The notes under the pieces: generated by a model
Told to the model about the DNA's origin: nothing
Databases searched by the model: none
The model's input: only the letters and a program-made list of their open reading frames with translations
Made by a program: the position numbers and the translations under genes
Source of the DNA: Paraphoma chrysanthemicola
Taxonomy: Eukaryota; Ascomycota; Dothideomycetes; Pleosporales; Phaeosphaeriaceae
Reading direction: 5' to 3'
NCBI GenBank assembly: GCA_020744225.1
Contig: JAGMWG010000022.1
Span: 372,001-436,000, forward strand
DNA length: 64,000 nucleotides
Shown: piece by piece, positions 10,512-22,450 of the stretch
How positions within the stretch are numbered: the first letter of the stretch is position 1
Layout: each line of letters begins with the position of its first letter

Positions 10512-13500
10512 CGAGGGTGGTGGAGCCAGCGCGGAAGAGGCTGGTAGGGACACTCGACATTGAAATGAGATGTTGGGAGGCGTCAAAACGTGGAACTTCC
10601 AGAACGAGATGGAATAGCATACATACTTAATCAGAAGTACGTTTCCGGGAGCAATGTCCACTTAAGGCCCAGAGCTCGGCGGCCGTTACCCTACAGGCTG
10701 GGCTCTATGCGTACCAGGCACAAGCGCCCCGATATGATTCGCAGTTAAAGTAGGGCCAGAAAGCAGATGGAGTGGTGACAGGCGAAGCTGCGGGACCGAT
10801 GATCGAACCCAAGTTAAGACTCGCATGGGCCGGCGCTGGCGATCAGGTCCAGGTCGAAAGAATGATCAAGAAGGCAAGAGAAAGTGGGCAACAGTGGGGT
10901 AGGTTAGCAGCGAGTGTACAGGAATGGAAGAGGGCCGGCTGGCATTAGACCAGCCAACGGGGATGATGGCTGTAGATGCTGGAGGGCAGGACGAAACGGC
11001 AGGCTGCTCGACAAGGACAGCCGATGCGTGGCGTTCGACCCGAGCGATGGTGGGAAGAAAATTGGCAAGGATGTGCAAGGGTAACCATTCGGCCTGTCAG
11101 CAAGTGGGAGTTGACAGCATCGGTAGTGCGCGTTCTTGTTGTCCCGCCATCTGACGTCCGAGCAGATGGCTTCCGGCTCCTGCAAACTCTGGTCACAATT
11201 CCCACTGCGTGGCGCTGCGTTTGCCGCAGGGCTACTGCCTCCCGCATGGACAGCCAAGACTTCAGTTCAGCTTTTGAGCCAGCTACAGTAGCTTGATACT
11301 TCAGGCTCGAGCTAAGCACATCAAGTTGGTATTGCGATTACGCTCACACTGGCTCTCGGGCTTTTGAAGCCCTAATCCATGGCTTATGCAAGCTTGCGGT
11401 CCGCTGTTGAGATATGAAGTCGCCCCGCTGCCCCTCTAACTGCGGGACGATGGACTTGTTTACGCAACTCAAGTTAGCAGAACCTGCATGGCCGTTGCGT
11501 GAGATTGTGCATTCTAGGCGCGCGGGATGTCATGTGCTATGTTTGCCTCATTTCCGCACAAAGAGGAACAGGGAACTGTCCACAATTCTGCATCTGGACT
11601 CTGGCCAGTCGGACCTTGTGGCTGATGGCGAGGCTCAAGGAGCAAACTTGGACTGGATGGCGTGGCCTGGATATCCAGGCCGTGCGCTAGCCCAGCTAGC
11701 AGGCTCAAACGTCCCGGGACGAAGCGAGAGCAACTTTGTGGGAGAGATTAACGCTCTGTTGCACGGATGCTTGTCTGGCTCTTTCAAGCAGGCCAGTCAT
11801 GCCCATGGCGTATGAGGCTGCCCGGAAAGAAATGAAGGGTCACGTCCATCGTCAGACCTCAGCCGTGCAATACCCCAATATGGAAGGATGAAATGAGATG
11901 TGCGTGTTGAGAAAACCGCGGTGCGTCAACACGAAACTGTGAATTTTAGTGGAATGCAGTTTTTGGGCCGGCTGCAAGGCCTGTTCTGTCTGGAGTGTTA
12001 TGCCTGAAAGGGAAGTGCAGATGCCGTCATAGCTTAACGGCTGGGCGCGTTTAGATGAAAAGCACGGTGGTAGTACGGAGCAGGGAACCCTGTCGGACCT
12101 GTCAGCCTTGGGCAGCTCCAGGAACCCCTCCAGATCGACGTAGCGTGACGGAGCGCATGGCCAATCGATAAGACCAGCGATCTTCGAGCCGACACGCGAG
12201 CCCAGCAACGTGTAACTGAGGCCGAAAGAACAGCCAGAAAGATGATCTTTGCCTTGCGCGCTTCTCCTTGCACAGCGCCGTGCAAGCCTAGCCATCGCTT
12301 GCTGATGACCTCCAGGCATCGTGATGACTAGTGCAGAAGGTAATGTGTGCAGTATGCACACATAGATTATGGGACTGTTCGACACGCGTTGCGCAATCAC
12401 CGAGCACCTGGCTCTCGTGCAAATGATCAACTAAGCAGTTAAATTTCCGCGTCGGCGCTTAGACGTTGCCTGATCTGATCAGACGGGATCAACTTGAAAC
12501 TCGAGGCGTCCCGGATCTGTTCAAAGGATCTTTGAGCGAGATTCTGGTGGGTCAGCCACATATGCCAGCCAATCACCACTGCCTTGGGGTCACACTTCTC
12601 GTGACAACGCAGGCTTACTTTCCACAATCAGACGACAACAGAAAGCAGCTTCGCCGTGTGTCGAAAAGCGGAGAGCTCGTGATTAAAATGAGATCCCGCT
12701 CCCTCTCAGTGCGACCGGGATGCAGCTGTCGGCCTAGGACAGGCTTCGTTATTCTCGGCACTTGGGCCCCATTCTCGTAACATGGCTGTCGAGTGACCAT
12801 TTCGAGCTCGACAATGTCCAAAAAGTCTGGGACTGTGAGACGCAGCGACAACGTGGTCCTAGTGCGGGAAGGATCCGGTACCGATCCAGAGGTGGGGATC
12901 GCACTGGCACAGACTACCCAGCGTGGTACAAGTCTCGTAAAGTCGCCCGTCGAACAGGTAAGCGGTGGTGCGCGCATGTCTCTGCCATTGCCCTCGAGCG
13001 CTTATATCCACCAACAGCAAGACTTTTAGCCGGCACTTGACCAGCCTCTTGGGGCGTACTGTATTGCTTGCTTTTCCGGGGCCCTGCTTTGGTGGACGCT
13101 TGACGCGATGGCGTACCGTGTGCCTCATTCCTGGAACCGGTCAAGTGCGAGGTAGTCCGCATCATGGAAATAACGAGGCTTGCAGCAGGCGTGAGCAATT
13201 TGGAGACATTGACGCAAAGCGCAGTCGTCTCTCACCTCACCGGTGCTTGATGACTGCGTGGGATCGGTGCAACGGCACGAAATGTGGCCCTCAACTAAAT
13301 CCCGGAGATGCATATGGACAGGAGGAGCCGAAGTGACTCTGTTCGTCGTAATGCCTCAGGCATGCTGCTGCCGACGACGGCAAAAGTGGCCGTGACAGAT
13401 ACACGAGCGGACCGAGTACGCGAGCCTGGCCATATCTAGTCGTCGATCTGGCGTCAATCACACAATGGTAGGCTATTGTATCCATTCCGCTGTAGCTGTC

Positions 13501-14834
13501 TTCGGTAGTCAGCACCGATGCAAGACAGGTGCACACGGTAAGGTGTAGTCCAGCCGGCTCAGTGTCCAGATGAGGGCAAATTTGGCAGCACCGCACAAGT
13601 GCAATCGGCTCCACTTACAGCTCGCGTGCGCTTCATCCCTTGATGTGGCGCGCTCGCAACGTCCACTCGATGGGCCACGCAGCGCTGCTGATCATGGTAT
13701 GACTATTCAGGGTGAGGCGAGCGATCAACAACGCTTTCCCCAAGGTTAGAAGGCTTCGGTTCCTCTACCCGCCTCGAAAGACCACCTGGCAGGTTCGGCG
13801 TACCCGAGAATGACTCAATCGGTCCAGAGTCGTGTACAGTAGCAGCAAGCAAGATATTGGGAGGCAAATGTTGACGCGTTGAGCATGGAAGTTGGCAGCG
13901 AATCGGGGCCGTCGAGGAAAGAAATAGCGAATACTTTGCCACCATCGACAATCGCTATTGCCTCTTTGGGACAGCCACCGGTAGCTTCGCGTAGCTTACC
14001 CTTGCTCAGTGTATGATCATCACCACCACATCTGCCCAAGATCTTCGCGCCCGTGTAAAAGGTTTGTCCACGAACGAACTTCGCGAGCCGCTGTGGGGTC
14101 GATTTGGTTCCAGCAATCTGTATCCAACCGTTGCACCCGCCTCCGTCCGACGGGGCGGATGGCCGCTGATGGGCGATCTCTTGGAGATCATGTGTTCCTG
14201 CGAGCTGGCTCGACATCAAGGCTGCATGTCGCTTATGCAATTAAATATTATTTTATCATGTAGCTAGTTGATCTATATTGTGTGCTACCTGGATGGGAAC
14301 TGGTATGGCCCCGTTGAGTATAACTCTGGAAGTTCATGCGCTAAAAAAGCAAAAAAGGTATCTTGTTAACCGGACCCCGAATTCCGCATATGCGCCCAGT
14401 ACGTTGCGCGATGCCACACGTCGTAATGATGTCGGAAAAGGCCATCCAACTGCCGTAAGGTTGGAGGCGACCATGATGATGTATCCAGGGCATGCTGCCC
14501 TGGCAGTCGCGCAAGGCGTTTCGCGATGCCAGATCTATAGCGTTGGCGCGAAGGAAATGCGTGCCGTGAGCCTGCAAACTCCCAAAAAGTGAAATATTTC
14601 GCAAGTCAACAAGGTCAAAACGTGCCAGCCACGTTGCGTGCACGCGACGCCAGCAAGCCACTGATCTATCGAGATCGTCGCCAACCCGTTAAATCCTTCT
14701 CGAAGCGGTATGGAAGGGTCGGCTGCGAGCTCCTGTGTGACTGGCTGCCCGGTCGGCCGATGCCCGAACCGCACATCCCCGATCGCGCTTCCAAGATATC
14801 GGTCGATTCCAAGGCAGCGGAGCCAGTCCCAACG
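10512..14834. other. 4.3 kb stretch without a recognisable gene
   Basis: Two minus-strand genes flank this region, the Q/P-rich gene to the left and the TBC gene to the right. It contains many short overlapping open frames on both strands. The longest are 192 codons at 11852-12430 (-), 141 at 13815-14240 (-) and 133 at 11414-11815 (+). None has a domain, a splice chain or biased codon use that I can recognise. I see no terminal repeats, transposase motifs or tandem arrays. Base composition looks similar to the genic DNA, so this is not an obvious AT-rich repeat-induced-mutation island. It may hold long promoter sequence for the left gene or non-coding transcripts. Confidence 0.45.
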
Positions 14835-17233
14835 TCATCTACTTGCTCGCTTCTTTCGTTCCCTATATTCTGCTTTTGCCACACGCATCAAAATGTCTTC
14901 ATCCTTGATTGGAACCCAGGATGTCAACACCTTCATGGCATTCTCAAAATCCGAATCCAGTAAGATCTCCCTTGTTGCATGCATTAGCGCTGCAGACGTT
15001 GCGTGCAAGACATCCAAGTCTCCACTAAACTTGGACGATGGTGAATTCGAGTACGACTTGTCGCCTAGCAGCATGAAGACGTCCCAGACACGCAGCTGAG
15101 CAGGAAACGGGAGCGAGTAGTTGAACAAGGTAAGGTACCAGCGCGTGCCGTAGGCAGTGTTGTCAATCATCAGCTCTTTCAGCTTCTTCGCTACGTCGCC
15201 GTTGCGGAGCCAATTAACTTCAAAGTCACTCAGTGCGTCCATGAGACCAGCAAATCCAGCTTCGTAGAGTCTTTCAAGCCCTCGGAGCATCCACAGTCGG
15301 ACCAGCATGACGAAGGCTCGATCCTCCTCGTAATAGCAGAGAAGAGTTGCTGCCAAAGGAGCCATGCCTTGCACGTAACCAGTTTCCGGCAGGTACAGAG
15401 ACATGGCATGAAGTACACGGAAGAGCAAACGTTGTCTGGGTAGAAATGTCAGCTGTGATCACATACAGGAGATCCGTGGACTTACCCTCCGCGATATCGA
15501 CGGCGGAACATGATGTGCCTGTTGATAGTTCGGGGCACATCGACGTCGATTTGCATGTCCTCTGCGGAGCTCTCTGTTTGCAGCTCGTAGAAACTGGCAA
15601 TCAGTTCTTCCTCAGATGGGCTGTCTTTGTCTGCCTTTGCACTTGCAGCTAGAAACGAGTACCAGGCCGTTCCTCTCCAGCGATCAGGTATGCCCTTCCA
15701 GGTGCGGGCGATGAGCTTTGGATCCCTTGTGTCAAACTCAAACAACATGCCGCCTTGGTCTGCGCCTGATTTGACTACTTTGGCCATCTTCCGCCATTTG
15801 TCGTCTCGTTCGATTTCCTTTGCCTTCATTGCCTGTGCTGCCCGTCCGCCCTCTTGCTGTTCCGCAACCTCTGCCAGCCCAGGAGGCAGTTTGAGCATGT
15901 CGCTCGCCTCAAGCACTGCGCGGCGCTCTCTGTGGTTGGGGAGCACATCAATGGCGTGGCGAAAGGACCGGTGCGTGTTACGCGTACCTGAGGTCTGGTT
16001 CGAGAAGATTGATCTGGTGGGCTTCGAGGACTTTTGTGATACTCTTCGTCTCGGGGAGCCTGCGCGCGGATCTGCAGACCGCGCTCTCGATGCGCTGCGC
16101 CCAATCCCTCTCCGCCGCGGTTCTGCTGAGATCAGTTGCAGCGCGGTTGTGACGCGCTGGATGCCAAGCTGCTCAGGTCCTTCAGAGCCGTCCTCGTTTC
16201 CAGCTTCGCGCGACCCACTCTTCTTTGGTATGATGAAGCCGTAACGATCGACCTCGCCGCCTTCGAGGTTGGACCAGTCCTCCAAGCCACCAGCAGTTTC
16301 ATGTGGCTCTTTCGAGAGCATGCTTTCGCGCTTCGAGCTTACCAGTGAATTGGTGTCCTCTTGCTGCCCATCCACGGTCAACGAGGACGCATTCGCCGGA
16401 GTATCGGCCATGCTGCTGTTGTCCGCAAAGCTCGTGGAGCCGCTCACGCCTTCCTCTGGTGTGTCCCAGTCCACGGCGCTCTCGTTCCCGTGCTTGTACA
16501 TGGTGCGCACCTTCCGCGACAGCATCATCTCATCGGCAGAGAGCACCCGCAGGCTAGTGGACCTGCCGCGGGCAGAGAAGCGCGAGGGCGTCCGCGGCGA
16601 CAGATGCGTGGTGGCGGGCGGCGGGAGCTCCTGCTGTTCTTTGGGCCGCTCCTGCCCATCCTGTCGCGGTGGTGTGCTCGGTGCGGGGGCGGTGTCTACA
16701 AAGCCGTCCAGCTGCCTGCTTCGCCTGTTGGCCTTCTTACCGCCCAACATCATGCTGCCGCGCTTCGAGAAGGAGACCTGAGCGTCCGAAGTGAGGTCGT
16801 CGAGGCTGCCGGTGGGGATGATGGTGTCGAGGCCCATAAAAGAGCTCCTATTATGTCGCGCACTGTCCCGGTCTAGTGAACTGGACCCTGGAGAACGCTC
16901 ATCCTGGACAATAATGGCAGGCAGACTTGGCGTCCTGCGCAGACTGGTGGGTGTCGCGGGCTCATGGCTCGTGGTGCAGTGGGACGCGGTGAGGGCAGAG
17001 TCGCGCCGATCGTCGTCTTCGCACAGCTGCTGCGTCCGCCGCAGCGCAGACGCTTTTGGCCCAGGTGAAGTCCGTGGTCGGCGCACGCTGCTGAGCCATC
17101 CCCGTGACGCAGGGCTGGCCGACGAGGTGCTGGTCGCATTGGACGGCGTGGGTGAGAGGTGCTGCTGCTGCGTCGCGGCCGAGGGTGTCTCCGCCACAGC
17201 ATTGCCAGTCACGAGAGCGTCGGCGTCTCTCAT
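14835..17233 (-). CDS. TBC-domain Rab GTPase-activating protein
   Basis: Two exons, 17233-15486 and 15435-14835, separated by a 50-nt intron; 782 residues. The first ~450 residues are low-complexity Ser/Thr/Pro/Arg with patches of basic residues, probably disordered. The TBC domain starts near residue 510 with 'WKGIPDRWRGTAWYSFL'. The arginine finger lies in 'IDVDVPRT' (Arg568) and the glutamine finger in 'YVQGM' (Gln605). These are the two catalytic residues of the dual-finger mechanism by which TBC proteins stimulate GTP hydrolysis on Rab/Ypt GTPases. The remaining helical part ('LERLYEAGFAGLMDALSDFE', 'YGTRWYLTLFNYSLPF', 'RVWDVFML') is canonical TBC. The intron falls between the two fingers. 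The cognate Rab cannot be deduced. The role is expected in vesicle traffic. The C-terminus is short after the domain. Confidence 0.93.
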
Positions 17234-18909
17234 GGCGAAGGTGAGGCGCAGCTTGCCGTCATGGAGTTAGTCTCTGTGAGATGATGGAGGCCCCGGCGCG
17301 TGCGCGAAATGAAAGGGTGCGGTGAGGCGGGGATATGAGACTGCGGCGCGGGTCGAGTGCGGCGGAACGGTGCTGGCCACGAACTACACAGCGTCTTCAT
17401 TCACGGCGAAAACACAGCAATTGCAGAGATGTTTGTTATGCGACCACGGTCCAGGCGAAGCTGCACCCTTGGGGTCATGTTTGCTGGGGAAAAGGGGCGT
17501 CGCATCCGGCAGGGTCGCAACTGCACCCCGGAGATTGGCCTTGCTGGTGTTCGCGCCGCGCTTGAGTGACGCCTGCTCACTTGACCCGGCCCGCACCTGC
17601 CTAAACTTCGACATAAGCATTGCACCACCGCCTCAGATTCGACATCGCGTCCAACAGGCGCAGCGCGGTCTCATTCTGCCTCATTCTGCCCACCAGACTC
17701 GACACTCGGGATCGTCCAGCTTGCTGCAAAGGCAGCCAAACTGTTTCAGGGTCCGCATTCGTCTCATGAACCATGGTTCCACGCGTCAATATGCTTGCCT
17801 GCCGTTAGTGTATCCGGCCATCACTTCCCAAAGAACTCGGCCTCAGCCGTAAACGTCAGGTTCCCAATGTTTTCGTTACTCCTTGCGGCTTCTTTATCGT
17901 CGACACTTGGACCACTTGCCGACCGCGCATGAGCGTAATTTGAGGCACGATGAGCAAGAGCGTGATACAAGTCTTACTCATCACAGCATGATGGAACGGA
18001 GTCATGTCACCACGCGTGCTTGTCTCCATTTGCATGGTCATGTTCATGTGGTACTCGTGCTCGCCATGCTCGACCATATGGCGACGAAGGATGCGACTGT
18101 CCGCACACCTTCCCTTGCGTCGATTGCGACCTGGGTTCGGCGAAGCACAGCTGAGCGTCTGGATTGGAAGCAGTACGACATGAACATCACCCGTGAGACA
18201 GCAGCTCATACGACGCTCATTGAATCCTTCATCAGGTAATGTCCGTTGTAGGCAATGCCCGAATGGATGTCAAGCGAGCTAGACAACAATCCCTTGGCGG
18301 TCGTGATCATCGTTTACTCGCCGATAGCTATGACACTGACGCCTTGGAGCCGAGGATGATGATCTTGGGTGACTGGCGAAACAGAGAGATCAAAAAACAG
18401 CGCGTGCTACTAGACCGCATCATTATCAGTGAGCTCATGGACGGCTGTTGGTTCATGGCAGGACATTTCAGCGTGAAGACCATGTTGAAGCGAAAGAGCA
18501 CATCATACAGCAATCTCTGATCTTAGTCTGCAAGACCTGCATCGTGCTTTTGGAAGTTGCAATCTATCATGGCATACATGACTGTGCCTCGCAGAAGTTC
18601 AGTATTCCATCGATGTTATTGTATATGTCGATTTGCAAATACCAGTGCATGTGTTATGATGCATTAAAAACAAGCTATAGCTACAAGGACATACTATATA
18701 CAATAAGTGCAAAGAAACGAATGCCTTGTAGTCTTCACGCCTATTTACCACGATAGCCAGCCGGAAAATCCCCTTCCATACAACCAATCACCGTTCCCGC
18801 CCAAACGCGCACGTGCCGGCCGCGGCTTTTCCGGAACTTCACACCCCGGAAACTCTGACTCCAACCATCTCCACCAGATCCATGATCCGCAACCCCAGGA
18901 ATCGTGATA
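17234..18909. other. divergent intergenic region between TBC and Zn2Cys6 genes
   Basis: These 1.7 kb separate the start of the TBC gene (-) from the start of the regulator gene (+), so they hold both promoters. There are open frames of 118 codons (+, 17883-18239) and 117 codons (-, 17856-18209) over the same DNA. The minus frame has a His/Met-rich stretch but lacks the helices of a copper transporter. I do not call a gene here. Confidence 0.4.
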
Positions 18910-21564
18910 ATGGACCTGAATGACACGTCTAGAGTTGATTCTACGCCACCTGAGCCATGGACACCGGCGAATGGTGTGGGTGAGCACGTTGACAGCGAAG
19001 CTACCCCGGATGGCGAAATGAGGTCCCCGCCAGCGAAACGGAGGAGGGAAGAGAAAGAAAGAACAAGAGTCAGTAGGGCGTGTGATCGGTGTAAGAAGTG
19101 AGTCTTGTTCTTGTGCTGTTGTGATGGGAAAGCCTGTATGGTTCCGGCTTGCCGGAACCGTCAACACGGTGGGGAAAGTCACGGAAGCCGAGAAACCCAT
19201 GCATCAAGGCAACTATGCCCCGTCGTTGGAATGGAGGGAAATGGATTTGACGACTCGGTGGAGTTCTCGGTTCCAAGCAATATCCAGATTCCGGCTCTAA
19301 TACACACCGCGTAAGCAGCACTTTCAAAGATTGCGCTGACAATAGCCAGGAAGAAGACAAGATGCTCTGGCCGATGTCCTTGTACACTGTGCCTGAGATC
19401 AGGGCTGCCTTGCGAGTTCACGGCATCGTATACCCGCGGTAGACTTCCCTCCGTCATCGTGGACGAGTCGTTTGCCGCGAGTGCGGCTTCAAGAATGTCA
19501 ATGCAAGACCAATCGTCCACTCCTGATGCCCTTTCAAAGGACTCGAATGTCGCAGCTTTCCAGTTTCCGCGGATTTATCCCTCGCAGAACAGCGATCAAT
19601 CATTTCTTGGACGAGAGAACCACCTCGGTGCGCGCAGCGAAGAGCCCTCAGCATCGCGCGATCCTCCGTCTCACAATTCTCCTGAACCGGCGCGCGGCCA
19701 AACAGACCAGCAAGGGCATTACATTGGCTCGTCTTCCGCAGTGTCGTTCCTTCTCCGGATTCAAAAGCGACTACATCAGGACAGCTCGCTTTCGCACGAC
19801 TCGTCAATCTTCACTTTTGGTGATGCCCCGTTGCCGGAATTCGATCCTTCATTTTTCGTACTACCACCAAAGCCGGATGCGCAGAGGCTAGTGGAGCGAT
19901 ACTTTGATTATGCTGCGCCAACGCACCGGTTTCTGCATCGACCGACAATTGAAGGACTTGTGGAAGAGTTCTATGAGACGCAAGGGGATATGCGCACACA
20001 AGAAGGGGCGGCAGCAAATACGGCGTTGCTACTGATTGTGTTTGCGCAAGCGCAGGCGTATATGCCGGCGGGCAGTACCACAAAAGATAATAGGTATGTG
20101 CGATCACGAGGTATGGTACATAGCTAAGTCCATTAGCCCACGATATTTCTTTGCCGCGGAACATCAACTAGCCAAAGAGCGTGGTGCTGTAAGACTGGCG
20201 AGCGTACAAGCTCGGCTACTGCAGTGCTTCTACCTTCTCACGCAATCTCGAATCAACCACTGCTGGAGTCTTTTCGGCACATTGGCGCATCTGGCTCTTG
20301 CGATAGGCCTGCATCGCGGACGGAAATGCGAGTCGTCCGCCACCGTCGACTATGTCGAGCAAGAGAGCAGAAGACGACTATTCTGGTGCGCATACTCGCT
20401 CGACAAGTATCTGGCTGCTGCTCTTGGACGACCTCGGACTTTCAAAGACGAAGACATTGATCAGGTATGTTGTCTCAAGGAAGAAATATTAGTCTGCTAA
20501 TGGAAGTATAGGAACTACCCACTATTGTGAATGACTCTGATCTCCGTCCCAACTACATCTCCCCCACCCCACCAAAGGCATACTCTCTGATGATGGCTCC
20601 AGTCGAGCATATCAAGCTGACCCGCATCGTCTCCCTCGTACTTCGAGACCTCTACCCTATTCGCCCACCAAGCCTTACCCTTCGCATCGAACTCTCCTCA
20701 AAGTACACATCTGACCTCCAGGCCTGGCGCCTCGCTCTCTCGCGCTTCCTCAACGACGACGAGGGCCGCGGCATCGACTCGCATCTCCTCATCCCCATTT
20801 ACCAAAGGCAACGATCCGTCCTCAATCTCGCCTACTACCATGCCATGCTCCTCATCCACCGACCATTTCTTCTTTCCAACTTCGCCTCACTAGCACACAT
20901 GCCCACACACTCGACCTTCTCCAGCTCCACGCGCGACACGTCCGGCAACATCACGCTCTGTCTCGAAGCCGCCATGAGCATTGTGCGCGTCGTCGACGAT
21001 GTCTTCACATCCAGCAATCTTTTCCGCAGCTTCTGGTTCACGCAATACTACGCCTTTTGCGCCGTGGTCGTGTTGTACATCTACCGCATCCAGCAACACA
21101 TGACCACACCCGGACAATGCGAAGGCTACTTCGCCGCCGGCCAGCGCGCTCAACGCCAACTCGAAAGCGTGTCTGAAACAGACTGCCTCGCACGAAGATA
21201 CTGTCTCGTCCTCGAAGAGCTCCGGCTCGAAGCTGTTCGACAGACGAAATCATCCTCTTCCTCATCCACCACACTCCCGTTCACACCAACGGAGTCGTCA
21301 CTCGTCCAACAACCCCTGCAGCCGTTCCAGCCCGATACCACGCCGCAATCCGATGCGTCGCCCAGTGCGAATGCCTTTTACAATGCTGTCCCGCCGACCC
21401 CAGAGTCTGCGGTTTTCAACTCAAATTTCCTGCCAAATAGCAGTATTATGGCTGATTTGACAAGTTGGGGCCAGTTTGACAGTTTGGTAACGGCGGGAAT
21501 TGGGTTGTTTGATAGTGCGGGAATGCAAGATGGAGGGTTTGGTGGGTTTGGGTTTGGAGTTTAG
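18910..21564 (+). CDS. Zn(II)2Cys6 fungal transcription factor
   Basis: Four exons: 18910-19097, 19350-20093, 20137-20464 and 20512-21564, giving 770 residues. The binuclear zinc cluster is split by the first intron: 'RACDRCK' ends exon 1 and 'KKTRCSG...' opens exon 2. The result is Cys spacing C-X2-C-X6-C-X5-C-X2-C-X6-C. It is preceded by a basic 'PAKRRREEKERTRVS' stretch. The middle homology region of fungal-specific transcription factors (PF04082 type) is clear at about 245-420, with 'AERYFDYAAPTHRFLHRPT'-like, 'HRGRKCESS' and 'RRRLFWCAYSLDKYLAAALGRPR' segments. The C-terminus is Ser/Thr/Gln-rich and ends in a Gly/Phe-rich tail. Such proteins bind CGG-containing DNA and control metabolic genes; the target is unknown. 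Introns 2 and 3 are very short (43 and 47 nt). Retaining intron 1 would stop translation at once, before a complete zinc cluster. Confidence 0.95.
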
Positions 21565-21889
21565 AGGATTTGAAATGCTCGAGGAGATTGTATATGGTGT
21601 TTGAGAGGGAGTGAAAACTGGCTGAAAGGCGCCACAATGCGCTGTGTGTTGGTACTGAAGCAATGAATAGTATTTGTATTAGACAACCATGTACGGGTTC
21701 TACATTAGATGCATACCTCGGAACTAGGCGCCTAGTCAATTGTGAGCATTCTGCATGACCCTAATCTGGTTGGGATTAATAAGATTACAAGGACAAAATT
21801 ATCCATAGCGTTATATCCTCACATGCCTAAACCAAGCCCACAAAACATCATATCCAACCCTTAAGTCCTTCCCCACTCCCCCCAACTTA
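21565..21889. other. convergent intergenic region
   Basis: Short spacer between the 3' ends of the regulator (+) and the cupin gene (-). It is AT-rich and should hold both polyadenylation regions. I see no gene. Confidence 0.5.
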
Positions 21890-22450
21890 TCAAAACCTAT
21901 ACACAACCTCCTCAAACCCATCCGCCGCAAACGCATACAACCAAACCAAATCACCCTCCTCCTCCTCTTCCCCTTCTTCTCCCTTGTCCCCTCCCTCGCC
22001 AACCCCCACACACCGAATCCCATGCTCCGCATCCCCCGGAATAAACACCAAACTCCCCTTCCCCACCACATCCTCCCTCCCATCAATCGTCACAACCCCC
22101 TTCCCCGCGATGACATAATATATCTCCGCATGCGCATGGCGATGGAGTGCCAAATGCCCCTGCCCCTGTCCCTGTCCCAACGACGACGGAGAGGTTTGCG
22201 CAGGGCACGATACGCTTCGTCCAGCTGCGCATGTACCGATCCCCACAGTGAATGTGTTTGTGCGTGTTTGTGGGGATGAGATGAGAGTTTTCCAGGATAC
22301 GATGCCGCGGTCGGGGGACGGGAAGGATGAGGGTGGGATGCTGGCGATGGCGGAGGGGTGGAGGATGAGGGGTTCGATGGTGGGGGTTGGGGATGGGGTG
22401 TGTTTGGGGGTATATGGGGTGGGTTTTGGTTTTGAAGGGATGCAGCCCAT
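21890..22450 (-). CDS. cupin-domain protein
   Basis: Single exon, 186 residues. It starts MGCIPSKPKP, a Gly2-Cys3 N-terminus compatible with N-myristoylation and palmitoylation, so it may be membrane-attached; this is inference from the motif. A Pro/Thr-rich linker follows. Residues about 95-150 form a cupin barrel: the first metal-binding motif is 'LHRHAHAEIYYVIAGKG' (His, His, Glu), the middle strand is 'VVGKGSLVFIPGDAEHGIRC', and its last His is the usual fourth ligand. Cupins of this kind include small dioxygenases, isomerases and sugar- or ectoine-related proteins, so the reaction cannot be named. A Gly/Glu-rich loop (residues about 152-165) interrupts the last strands and is probably disordered. 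No neighbour indicates a pathway. Confidence 0.85.
   Translation of the reverse strand: MGCIPSKPKPTPYTPKHTPSPTPTIEPLILHPSAIASIPPSSFPSPDRGIVSWKTLISSPQTRTNTFTVGIGTCAAGRSVSCPAQTSPSSLGQGQGQGHLALHRHAHAEIYYVIAGKGVVTIDGREDVVGKGSLVFIPGDAEHGIRCVGVGEGGDKGEEGEEEEEGDLVWLYAFAADGFEEVVYRF

Noticed and set aside
11852..12430. A 192-codon minus-strand open frame, the longest in the gene-free interval.
   Set aside because: No domain, no plausible codon bias, no partner exons and mixed composition; it overlaps frames on the other strand of similar quality.
17856..18239. Overlapping 118-codon plus and 117-codon minus frames, the latter with a His/Met-rich stretch resembling a copper-transporter N-terminus.
   Set aside because: No three-helix transporter core follows and no splice chain extends it; both frames look like chance.
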